A stretch of 64,000 nucleotides of DNA from Armillaria gallica. Taxonomy: Eukaryota; Basidiomycota; Agaricomycetes; Agaricales; Physalacriaceae. A program made the translations under genes and the position numbers. A model generated the notes under the pieces. The model saw only the letters and a list, made by a program, of their open reading frames with translations, searched no databases and was not told the origin of the DNA. This document shows positions 34,241-45,600 of this stretch, in pieces; the stretch's first letter is position 1; each line of letters opens with the position of its first letter. Where the stretch lies: contig JBANDB010000001.1 of the NCBI GenBank assembly GCA_037576215.1, positions 7,998,001 to 8,062,000 of the forward strand, written 5' to 3'.

Positions 34241-36050
34241 AAATAAAATCAATATAATTTCCAATTGCTTCCTGCAGGCTGGGATCACTCCTGATCAAAA
34301 ATCGGATCGCGGATTCGAATTCCCCGACCTTGAAAATACTAGGATGCGCTGACAAATTAAATCTCACTATTGAAATGAGTGGTGGAAAAAGCAAGGGGGT
34401 TCTGGACCGTTGTTCCAGAACACCGGGTTGGTTGGTCAGTTGCCTTCGAGGCTGCTTAAAAAAATCTCTATGGAAATTTTTTTGTGTTTCTGGAGGGTAT
34501 ATTAGGTGTTATATGGCATGAGTTGACTATATTTATATTAAAAAGTGACTTCACCTCACCTTGCATAAGATACAAGCCCTCCACGGCTTAGCTAGGAGGT
34601 CAAAGGGACATAAGAAAGGTGCAGAGGTCATCCACGGCAAAGGCTGCTTCTCCCATTCTGGCAGGGAGGACCAGCTATGACCAGCAACATGGTATACCAG
34701 GTGGCAGTGTGATTACCAATACTGTATGTTCCGCCCATGGCTGTTGGTCGGTTGGTCTGACAAGGGCTTAAAAAAAAAACTGACTGGGTGTAATTATTAA
34801 AAAATCTGAGACCCCCTTGGGTAGGCTTGTTTACCAGCTGGCGTTTTGCCCATGTGGCTGCGCTATCACTTTGGGGCGAAAGTGGCTTGGCAAAACGGAA
34901 ACGTTTTAGAGGGTCACGCTTTCTGTGAATTGGGACTTAAAAAAATTTCGTGTCCTCCCCACCAATCCTGTAGGAGATGTGAATTTCCTTCGGACCGGGT
35001 AGCTACATCACTTCTTGATCTCTATTTACCTACAGCTTTGGATAGCTACGTATGCACCATTTTCGGCCTTTTTTGATCTTTACCTTTGATTTTTACCTCT
35101 ATGTCGTGTCTCTGACCCATACTTACTCTGGCTAATATACGCCGATCGTGCTCTGTGCTTGGGTTTTAGACCCCCTTAAGGTAGATTTCTTACAAATCCT
35201 GATAGCTGTCCGCTCCCCTCCCTCCCAATGCATTGCAGATACATTTATTTTACACTTTGTTTACCATTGAACGTCCCACACAGTCTATTATAAGTATATC
35301 GTCTTGAAAAAGCTACTCGGCTATCTGCTCCCATGATGTCATTGTTCCGTCACGCTGGGAACAGAGTCGCTGTCACTCATTGGGTAGCAAAATAGAGGGT
35401 TCGATAATGGCAAATTTATTGTATCTTAAATGGCTTATAAACGAAGATACTATGCATACTAGTACTTCTGCAACCAAATCAGAGGCGGAGGAGGCATAGT
35501 GGCTACTGAAAACGAGGGCTAGGGCAGAAATCAGCGAAATTTTTCTAAGTCCAAAGTCACAGGAAGCGTGACCCTCTGAAATGTTTCCATATTGCCCAGT
35601 CCGTTCGCAAGCTCACCTCTCCACATCAAAATATGTCAAGCCTCACCAAACAACCAAACAACCGGATAAGGAATTGGCATTACAAGGTGTAAGCTTGCGA
35701 ATGTTGACTGGCTAGCGAGTCTACCCCTTGGGAAAAAGAAAGTGATCTTTAACAGAAAGTCAATAAAATCTCCGATCACTTCCTGCAGGCCTGGATGGCC
35801 TCGGATAGCAAATTCAATGGTGAATTCAAATTCCTTGACCTAAAAAACATTAGAACAACTTTGTCACACTAGTTCTACTATGAAAACAATGAGTGGAAAA
35901 ATAAAGTGAACTTTGACAGAAAATTAAGAAAATCTCCATTTGCTTACTACAGATCAGGGTGGCCTCCAATTGTAAATCCAACACTGGATTCGAGATCCTT
36001 GACCTCTAGAACCCCAGGATGACCATTTCATGGGGAATGAGACAGACACT
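34241..36050 (+). repeat. Repeat Q, three copies around CTTCCTGCAGG
   Basis: Copies at 34,241-34,395, 35,768-35,905 and 35,925-36,050 share AAAATCTCC-type starts, GCTTCCTGCAGGC (diverged in the third), GGAT...CTCC/CTCG, a GATTCGAATTCC-like box and ATTGAAATGAGTGG in the first (weaker in the others). Between them at 34.4-35.0 kb, TTGGTC stretches precede three CTTAAAAAAA tracts. No coding capacity was found in 34.1-36.0 kb. Confidence 0.55.
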
Positions 36051-36240
36051 GAAATAAATAGAATATCTGTGGATATTGCAAGTCACTAAAGTCATATCTA
36101 CATCTGGTGGATCCAGATGCCACAGATGTGTGTATCAGGGCACAGCCACATCCACAAGTATTTTTTCAGAGATCTGTTCAGATATCTGTGGATCATCTGC
36201 ATCTGTGCTATGCCTTACTCCAGACATCTTAAGAGGTGCA
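36050..36240 (-). repeat. GATATC-motif repeat, CpG-depleted inverted copy
   Basis: Read on the minus strand this gives AAGGCATAGCACAGATG and repeated GATATCTG/ATCCACAG, matching 25,330-25,460 in order, with CG replaced by CA or TG. It is non-coding. Confidence 0.55.
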
Positions 36241-37639
36241 CTGAGCTTCCTGCAGGTCACACATCAGACAGGTGTTCTTTCACCCCAAACAACACATATA
36301 CAGTACTCAGGATAACCTTATTTCTCTATACAGAGGGGGGAGCAAAATGTTTTCTAAGGCCTTCTGGGACTGACCAACCAACTAACCCAATGCACTGGCT
36401 TGCTGAGCCACAACCCCTTTGTGCCAAAATCAGCATCTGGGCAATTTTAACCCACCCAGCCACCTAGCTGTGCATGTGCAATGCTCATGGTGCTTTGAAT
36501 GCTGTTCCAGATGATAATACTGGGATCTCAGGAAGCAGGTAACACCAAATGGTCCTTTCATCAAGAGGTGGGGCTTTCTGATTTCAATGTTACTGCCCTG
36601 TACAAAAATGATGATCATGATTTGATGAAACGAAAAAAGATGCGTACTATAAGCAAGCAATGGTGCCATGTTTGTACTGACATGCATCCAAGAATAGAAT
36701 CCCAACCTGACATGTGCCTGATTATAGCAGTCTGCAATCACATAGGCTCAACCTAAAAACCTTTTTTGCATGTCATCATTTTTTTTGTGAGCCTCTGTGC
36801 AGGCAAAAGAGTGCTACATCATGGTTGCTAGCTTCAAAACAACCTCCACCAGGATGTCATTTTCTTCCCAGTGAGGTGCTACAGTTGTGAGAGATGCTGG
36901 GCTTGGGATGACATCAAAATGGACTGCTCAGTGAGTTTTCTTCACACTTCTTCACATCGTCTGATGAGTGAGGTAACCTTATCACTTCTAGTGCTCCCTT
37001 GATTGTTTTGGTGGAGGAGGCATGTGCTGACATCATGTCAGGAACTTGTAGATACTCTCAAAGACTGATTTTGCATCCACATACAGTGGGACAAAGCTGC
37101 AGTGACCTTTTTTCTTGGGCTTGATTTGGCTCAATGAGGCTCAATGGACCTTTCACTGGGATTTGTTTCTGGACCTTGGAAGTTGAGCATCCAATAAGTA
37201 TTACTCACTCATATTACACCAGGAAGACCTCGCCCACTCTCTCAGGGTTATAAAAATAGCCATCTAGGGACTTGCCCCAGAAGGCTATTCAGCTAGATAG
37301 GCTCTGCCATCATTCCATTTGATGTACCTTATCTCACCTACATCATCTCACTGTGTCGCCAACCATCCCTGAACCACTAAAACTACCATTTTCACTTCAA
37401 GTGATGTCTTTCTCTGACAGGTATCTGATGCAGTGAAGCCTATCAAAAAGTTCACATGGAGACACAATATCTCATGAGAATTCACTGGATGCAAACACTA
37501 CTGTGTCTCTAAGGGTGCTACATGGAAATGAAACTTTAGGTTGAATTGAAAGGCTTAAGAAGGTGGGCCCAAATTTGCATGAGCATGAGAGACTACATAA
37601 CTGATGGATGCCTAGCACTGGCTCTGCAATGTTTGTATC
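36241..37639. other. No supported gene
   Basis: Low-CpG sequence with short frames only (36,117-36,467 plus; 36,430-36,741 minus). It is probably old transposon sequence, but I cannot name the element. Confidence 0.4.
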
Positions 37640-38349
37640 TCTGAGAACTAAGTCAATTATTGTCATGCACTATTCTATTGCCTGTAAACCACATTTATTC
37701 ACCATTCTACAGCAATATACCATTTACCCTAGCATATTCTTTATTGCACATCAACTCATAAACTCACCAGAGTTATTCCATGGTTTTTAACTGTGAAGAG
37801 TTCTTTGATACTCACTCTTTGCTCTTAACAGTATTGGTACATGCTCATATTGTGCCAATACATAATTGCTGTGCCATACCTTGCCCATGTTATTTTTTAT
37901 CAGGCCATCATCATTTCACTTTCAAACCATTGGAGTTTTCATGTTTTCTCTTTCACCATCATTATTGTTGCCCACTTGGGTACTCTCTGAGTAGACTTAG
38001 GATCAGTATAGGACCAGTTTCAACAAGTTTTCACATAGTATCAGTCCCTCGAGTGAACTTGAAGGTTAGTTTTGACATAGGATAGGATCGTTTCAGTACC
38101 AGACCAGTTTTTACATTGACTTCAGCACCATCACACTGTATAGGATCAGTATCATCCCCAGTTTTCATAGTTCCACATTTTCTCTCGCCATACACAGTCT
38201 CCACTCTGTTTTCTTATCGTCTCATTCGCTCACAGACTATTGCTGACAGTTTAGTCTATCTTCCATTGTTCACCCCACTCAGATTACCGTCTAGTGATGT
38301 TTTCTAGTCTTGTTTCATGTTTTCTCATACGGATTCATGGTATTCATGT
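37640..38349 (+). repeat. Repeat X, left half (CpG-depleted)
   Basis: From GTCAATTATTGTCA to ATTCATGGTATTCATGT this aligns with 50,010-50,729. The right half continues at 47,865. Where the 50-kb copy has CG (for example CACGTCGACTC) this copy has TG or CA (CACATCAACTC). The repeat is non-coding and may itself be an LTR or a non-autonomous element. Confidence 0.8.
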
Positions 38350-39359
38350 TGACACACTTGAAAAGCATTCACACATGTAATTTCACATAATGTATCAATA
38401 CATACATTTTATAAAACCTAGATACTCAGGCAATGAGATATACCTTAGAGTGCAAAATCCAAAGTGCAGGCAATGCAATACCTTGAGTGATGTTTGGTGG
38501 AGCATAAGGCTTAACTGTAGAGTGATACCATAAGGGTCACACTAAGTCTAAAGCCCCAGCACTTGACACTGAGTATGCTGACAATGCACAGAAGATGCAT
38601 GCTAAGAATAGAACCAGCAAAGCTCAGGACATAATTGATACTTTGCGCAACCTTGATCTATGACACACAAGGCATGGCCATGCCAGGAGCTAGCACTCTA
38701 GACCTCAGAATGTTTAGAATTGAAGTAAGACCAATGTCTCTGACTTTGGCCAATGCACATGAGGCCTAGACTAGAAGCTGGTGGTCCTAGAAGACCATGG
38801 AAATCACTAGAAGATATTACTACCATAAAGACAAGTTGTGTGCTAGGCTAAAACTCTGAGGAAATACTAGGCAACGTTAGAACATGTGGATAGCATAGCT
38901 AACCAATGTCACACAACTGAGAGACCAGGATCTGGCCCCGAGCTGGAGCTCTGAGTAAGCACCAAGCAATGGCGTGATTATAGCAACATGCATGGGACCC
39001 AAGAAAGGAAGTTCTGCAAGCCAAGAGTTACTATTTAAGATCATATTAATTGGTAGAGTGCAGTGTATATAAATACCATAGTATAGTAATAGTGCACAAG
39101 TTTTGGACCCCCCTTGTTGGAGCACAAAGGCTCTCAGCTTAGCACTCTAGCTTCAGGATTAGTTTGTAGCTTCGAGCAAGAGAATATACCTTTTATTGAT
39201 AACATTTGAGTGACTTGAGTAGCATGCAAGGCATAGAGAGCTAGCATGGGACTTGTGTACAGTTTGAGTGATTGGTTGACTTGTGCTCTACCCTGAGAAT
39301 AAGAGATATTGTGTCATTGCAGACATGCTCTTGAGTTTTGAGGGTTTCTTGTGACATGC

Positions 39360-39640
39360 GGTGCTACAGGTGGCAGAGGTTCAAACCCTTTGGTCTGGTT
39401 AGTGTTTGTGCAGAGGCCTTCTTTGTAATGTGCAGTGCTACAGGCAGCAGAGGTTCAAACCCTGTGGTCTGATTAGTGCATGCTTGAGGGTTCTCATTTC
39501 CGCAAGCGGCAGAGGTTCAAACCCTTTGGCTTGTTGGACAGGGTTTATTTGGTTATTGTGTCTCTGGATCGCATAGGTTCAAACCCTGTGGGTCTATGAT
39601 CGGTTTTGGAAGCTTGAGCATGTGGGTTCAAATCCTGTGG
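39360..39640 (+). repeat. Five spaced copies of GGTTCAAACCCT motif
   Basis: GCAGAGGTTCAAACCC or a variant occurs near 39,372, 39,445, 39,508, 39,570 and 39,625, each followed by TTTGG, TGTGG or similar. The spacing is 55-75 bp. The motif resembles a Pol III B box, and also the GGTGGCAGAG-type start of some LTR-element primer sites. It lies in element Y, upstream of Gypsy copy 2. Confidence 0.6.
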
Positions 39641-39793
39641 CTTGAGTGGATGTGTTTTGAAGGGTTTCTGCTTAGAGCACAAGCTTTGAGTTGTGTTTAA
39701 GGTGTGTTTAAGTTCTTTGTGGTCACCTGTGTGTGTTACACGAGGCTTATTGAGGGTTTTGTTAGTGTGTGGCAATGTGTTGTGTATTGTAGT

Positions 39794-40169
39794 TGTTACG
39801 ATTTATTCATTTTCTTTATCTAAGCACCTTTCATTTTATCTTTGGCGCTTATCTTATCTTATCCTTAGGATCCGCGACTCCATGGAGTCATGACTCATGA
39901 TACAGTCACCACCGTTCACCTTGTGTCATTTCTACTTCTTCTTGCAACAGTGCACCTATTATTAGACCCCTCACTTTAGTATATAAGTACGGTAGCTCAA
40001 GCTGTATATTCCCTAGCTTTGAGCTAAAGTTTATTCATACTGAAACACATTCATTCTCACTAAGTGCTAAAGACTTAGTCCAGAACCTCCTTTCATAACG
40101 AGACTCAATGGTGACTGTATGAAAGCGATACAGCCATTGTTTACTCTTGATTGGAGTTCGGGTCTAACA
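39794..40169 (+). repeat. 5' LTR of copy 2
   Basis: 376 bp, starting TGTTACGATTTATTC and ending TTCGGGTCTAACA. TATATAAG at 39,980-39,987 is the likely promoter. AGCTTTGAGCTAA at 40,015-40,027 is the predicted transcript start and self-primer. It is 26 bp longer than the 3' LTR because of small gaps in the TTATC-rich and CTTCTT parts. Confidence 0.95.
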
Positions 40170-40170
40170 A

Positions 40171-40183
40171 TTAGCTCAAAGCT
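40171..40183 (+). promoter_or_regulatory. Putative self-priming primer-binding site, copy 2
   Basis: TTAGCTCAAAGCT, one base after the LTR, is exactly complementary to AGCTTTGAGCTAA in the LTR (40,015-40,027). That LTR site begins 35 nt after the start of the TATA box. Compared with copy 1 the site differs at three of 13 positions, and the LTR partner carries the matching change at each. Confidence 0.75.
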
Positions 40184-40209
40184 TTTCTTACTCCTTAACT
40201 GGAGCACTC

Positions 40210-41189
40210 ATGGAAAGAGACAACACTATCATCCTTACCAGCACGCTGATGCCTAGTGCATTCCTTCTTGCCCTTGCCATTTGGTTCCACCAAACAAGGG
40301 ACAAGTTACCAATACCCCCGCCCCCACTGTCATTATCAACCAACAAATAAATCCCCAATCTGCCACCAATGACATCCCACTCCAGCTGATCCACGCACCT
40401 GTACTGCGATGAGCGACAGCAGTCGCAGACTTCTCTACAGTCAACGGAGGGTCAGAAGTCAGTCTTCAGCTGACTCCTTGGAGCATGAAGGAAAGAAGGC
40501 CTCCTACCCCTTCCAGAAGGCACATGCCAATCATCATCGTCACCCCCACCAGCTCTACCAGTTCTACCCCGTATATCATTCAATCTCCTTCCCCCCTTTT
40601 AGAGGACAAACTCGCCAAGCAGCATGTACGATACAAATTGGGCACAAGCCACCCAAACCGTCCCATCACCCCAATACCTGATAGTGGCAGTACTAGGGAT
40701 GGGAAAGCATCAGCTACAGATGCACCGCCCACAACCACATTCGACCTTGATTTCTGGGATAACCTTATTATCCCCTACAGCACCTACTTCCCCACAGGGA
40801 CTAATTCCCCTGATCACAGAACCCCTCCCCCCGATGACATCCTCAGTCCCCACAACTATCATTGGGACCAACCCATTGTCAACTGCGAGCTCACACCTGA
40901 GCCTATACCAGCCATCAAGGAACCCATTGCTGGACCCTCTCACCCAGTCATCCACTCTGCCTGGCAAGAGATCAATGAGCAATACCTCAACCCAGGCCTC
41001 AACCAATTCAGTGAGACATGGGGGCATGGGTGGGCAAGCAAGACAAACAGCTCAGACACTGCCACAGAGCTACTCCCAGGGGCGGAGTACATCAATGGGA
41101 TCCACGGAGAGAGTCCCGTGATCTCCTTCGAGGTGACAGAACCCCTCCCCGAGACAGCTCCTGAAGCCCCCGCAGATGACTCTGCCTGA
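40210..41189 (+). pseudogene. ORF1 of copy 2, degraded membrane-anchored protein
   Basis: ATG at 40,210 opens a 46-codon frame with a hydrophobic segment (LMPSAFLLALAIWF), then HQTRDK and PPPP, and stops at TAA 40,348-40,350. Copy 1 has the same order of membrane helix, basic stretch and PPPP. After a frame change the homologous frame runs to TGA at 41,187-41,189, with LDFWDNLIIP and TELLPGAEYINGI matching copy 1 ORF1. The stop overlaps the ATG of the gag frame by 14 nt (ATGACTCTGCCTGA). Confidence 0.65.
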
Positions 41190-42672
41190 GGCAATTCACC
41201 TTTTTTCAGATGTAGATATGACTCAACTGCCTGACGTATTACTACATGCAACCTATCATGACTTATTTAATTTCTTCGCTTACGAATTACTAGCTACCCC
41301 AGAATGGAATACCACTGACACCGGAATCGATTACTACTACCTATCAACCCTAAATGTCAACGTAGATAGTATTCTACAAAGGGAAGCTGGCCAATTTGCT
41401 GCTCTTCTCTACAACAATGTCCACCCAGAAGCACCAATGAGGGTGCTTACTCCCTATCAAAAAATCATAATTGATCTACCCCCAGATAATGAGATCCAGG
41501 CACCAATGGCAGATGAACCACCCATAGCCTCTCTCCATGCCCCAATCATGACACCTTTCTCCTATGTCAGGGGACAAGCACCTCCTGGCACCTACCATAT
41601 GGGATACACACCATTCACTGGAGCCACGGATGCATCAGGAGGTGGTGGTGGTTGACCACCACCAACTCAGCCCCCACCCATTGTACCCCTGAAATGGATA
41701 TTACCATGACACCCTGCTCCACCCAAACTGCCACATCCACCTGCTCCCTGGGTACTAACTGCAGGAGATGTCGCCCCCTATGACAACTTCAAGCCCAAAA
41801 TCTTGAAGGAAGTCAACGACTTCAGTGGGGATTCTAATGACATCACCCGTTTCTTCCAAAAATGTGAACTGCACTTTGATCTATTCAACCAGCACTTCTG
41901 GTACCATCCCCACAAGGACATTTTCTGTGTTTCCCGATTTGGAGGTAACACTCAGAAATGGTGGGAATTAGGAAGCAGGATCTTGGGAAAGAATGCAAAT
42001 GGGGAACAGTTATATCCCTCTTATGAAGATTTCTGAGCAGAGGTCAGATGGAGGTTCTGGAATGACTCAGATGTGCAGATAAAACATGCGCAATGGGAAA
42101 AGCTCTGACAGTCGACCTACCAAGATGCCAACCAGTTCTTCCAGAAATTTGAAGATCTGGCATACGATGCAGGTGTATGCAACAACGAGCAAGTCATGCT
42201 CGCCCAGGTCAAGAAAGCTGCTCAAGAAACCAGCAAAAACACCATCTATGCTGCAGATGGAGATGTACCCACCAGCTATGATGGCTGGAAAACTCGTCTA
42301 CTCCAAATCGACTATAACTACCGACTCAAGAAGGCGGAAGGAACCACGGCTGGACAAATTGACTCCAAACCACAAGCACAGAAGACAATGGCACCCCAGA
42401 AGGGCAGTCAGACACCAAATTATATGCCAGAGAAGAAAACAGCAACAGGGACAACATACGGAGGAAGGGGAGCCCCGATGGATGTTGACGTGGCACGTGC
42501 TGTAGCAAAGTGCTTCTGATATGGAAAGCTTGGCCACTTCAAGCATGACTGTCCTGATCAATCGAAATCCAGAGAAGAGGCCATGTGCTGTCTCAATTAT
42601 TACTGGGACATGCATCCAATGGCTGAAACATTATCAATGATCGAAGAAGTAAAAGATGACGCCAAGAAGTAA
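41176..42672 (+). pseudogene. gag of copy 2, several stops
   Basis: One frame from ATG 41,176 to TAA 42,670-42,672, with no indel relative to copy 1 but TGA stops at 41,653, 41,707, 42,034, 42,106 and 42,517. The capsid-like segment (DFSGDSNDITRFFQKC, HKDIFCVSRFGG) is clear. The zinc knuckle has lost its second cysteine and gained a TGA, leaving the downstream GHFKHDC. pol begins in the -1 frame over the final codons. Confidence 0.85.
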
Positions 42673-45600
42673 ATGATTCAACTTACTCAGCTACAGACTT
42701 AGTTTTATCTGGTACACATATCATGCCTGCTAGTCAAGCTCATATATCTGTAGTTACTACCAAGCATTCAAATATACCCACAACTTCACAACCACACCAG
42801 AAATTAAGCAAGAATCAACCAGTACAGTGCACTGTGATAGTTAAACTACCAGCTAAACGTTTGGCAAGTAACCCATCACAGGTGAAAGCATTGAACGATA
42901 AGTCACCCACCATAGTGACACCCATCATAATGGATAAACTGGATGGGGCAGGAGAACAAGCACATAGCGCCCCTCCTGGCAAAACGGCTCCATGGAGTCC
43001 CTGTCTTGCAGGGAGTTACAAGGGAATAGCTTTGGCAAAACCTCCTCTGGTAATGGAGATCACCGTAAGGCTGCCAAAGTCTAAATCCCTGATCAATCAA
43101 GGAGCTCTGGCGAAAACCGAGGACTTAACTGACCCTGTGCAAAAGACCCCTACCAACAGGAACGAGGGGGCCCAAACAAGGCAGGAGATGCCTAAGGTAC
43201 GTATGTATGAAGTTCCTGATGAAGAAGATGATACTAGTTTCAAAACGAGCAAAAAGGCTAATTTAACACCCTCTATAGAAAAAGTGGTGACCTCACCAAC
43301 AGTAGTCGAACCTGCACAGGTTGATGCGAAGGCTAAAGAGGCCCCACATGAATGGCTTAAACCATCTGGCGCTGAGTGGACTCTATGTGGGGTAGTAGAA
43401 GCCAAGACAGAGTCGGAAGCAAAAGCAATCTTAAAGAATTGGATTCACAAGGTGCATGCAGAGGAAGTCATGGATGAGATGATTGAAGGAATATGGAAGA
43501 CAGCATGGGCTGATACTCTCAAGTGGCTCAGAGAACTCCAGCAACCAAAACAGTGCATTGCTCAATTAAGCGGAAAGGGGAAGGATCTAAATATCGACGT
43601 CCAAATCGAAACCCTAGAAAACCTAACCTGAGTCTCCACCTCTGCACTAGTAGACAGCGGGTGCACCAGTAGCACAATCAACCAAGCATTTGTCGAACAA
43701 AACAACATCCCTACTCACTCAACAGCCACGCCAATCCCCGTCTATAATGCTGACAGCACAAGGAATCAGGGCAGGGCAGTTATCAAATATGCTGAGATCT
43801 GTCTTGTGATCGGAGATTGTGCAGAACAAATAGACTTAGCTGTTACTGATCTAGGTGGCCGACAAATCTTTCTTGGTCATGATTGGCTAGCAAGGCACAA
43901 TCTGCTTGTCAATTGGAAGACCGGGAAAATAATGTTCATGTGATGCCAATGCTGTAAAACTCCATTTGTACTTCCTGATGCAGATCCCGATGACAAGTGG
44001 GATGAAGAACTAGAGGAAGGAGAGACCATCCTAGCCATAGACTTTACCCAAGCCATTCCCATACATGTGCATCATGCCAATGACCTTGCCGCTAAAGCCA
44101 ACACAGACAAGAAGACCAAAACATTTGAAGAAATGGTCCCAGACTGGTGCAGAGACTTCAACGATCTGTTCAACAAAGACAATTTCGGTGAGCTCCCTGA
44201 ACCAAAGACATGAGACCATGCAATCGAACTTATTCCCAATGCCAGCACCAACCTAGATTGCAAAGTTTACCCTCTTAATTGAAATGAGCAGGCAGAGCTT
44301 GACAAGTTCCTAGATGAGAACCTCTCAAGCAGGAGAATATGACTGTCTAAATCTCCCATGGCCTCCCCCTTCTTCTTTGTTAAAAAGAAAGATGGCAAAT
44401 TGTGACCAGTCCAGGATTATCGGAAGCTTAACAAAATGACAATCAAAAACTGTTATCCACTCCCTCTCATCTCAGAGTTAATGGACAAACTACGAGGCAC
44501 CAAATACTTCTCCAAGCTCGACGTTCAGTGGGGATACAATAATGTATGCATCAAGAATGGTGACAAGTGGAAGGCAGCATTCAGAACTAACTGAGGCCTG
44601 TTTGAGCCCACAGTTATGTTCTTTGGGCTTACCAACTCCCCTGCGACCTTCCAGTGGATGATGAATGATATCTTTAAAGACCTCATAGCATCAGGCACTG
44701 TCATGGTCTATCTCGATGACATCCTTATTAGGTCCAAAACCAAGGAGGAACATTGCCACATCATGCGTGAAGTTCTAAAAGTCTTACGAAAAAACAAACT
44801 ATTCCTGAAAGCAGAAAAATGTGAATTTGAGACTTTAGAAACAGAGTACCTCGGAGTCATTATCAGTGAAGGAAGTATTCACATGGAGCCAGTCAAAATC
44901 CAAGGCATAGCAAAATGGCTGGTGCCAGCAAAGAAACAGCAGTTACAATCATTCCTAGGTTTTACGAATTTCTACCAATGCTTCATCAAAGTATACAGCA
45001 AAGTCATCAAACCCATGACCCAACTAACAGGAAATGATCCCTGGAAGTGGGGAACAGCACAACAAAGCACTTTCAATGAGTTGAAAAGACTACTGGCCGA
45101 AGAAGTGGTACTAGCGATACCAATGGAAGGAGGCAAGTTCCGCATAGAAGCAGATGCTAGTGAGGGGGCAGTAGGCACCATTTTGTCACAAGAACAAGAT
45201 GGAAAATGGTGCCTCATCACATTCTTATCCAAATCCCTCACAGTTACCGAACAAAATTATGAAATTTATGACAAGGAACTACTTGCGATCATGCTCGACC
45301 TTGATGAGTGGAGACACTACCTAATGGGAGCAGCTCAGGATTTCGAAATCTGGATGGATCATCAGAACCTGCAGTACTTCCAAAACCCCCAGAAGCTAAA
45401 CCAATGACAAGCATGTTGGGTAACCGAACTAGCGGAATATCATTTCTCTCTCCACCACAAGCCAGGTACAGCAAACAAGAAGGCTGATCTAATTAGTCGA
45501 TGGGCAGACCATGAACAAGGGAAAGAGGACAACAACGAAATTGTAGTCCTCAAACCCGAGCATTTCTGGGCAATGATCATGCCCACGATAGAAGAGATAC

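Noticed and set aside
36117..36467. 116-codon plus-strand frame
   Set aside because: Overlaps the CpG-depleted inverted GATATC repeat and has no recognised domain.
38350..39793. LTR of element Y
   Set aside because: I looked for a direct repeat between the start and the end of Y and found only weak similarity (TTGAGGGTTT...GTG); not enough to call an LTR pair.
40624..41121. 165-codon plus-strand frame inside ORF1 of copy 2
   Set aside because: Alternative frame over ORF1; the matching peptides to copy 1 are in the other frame.
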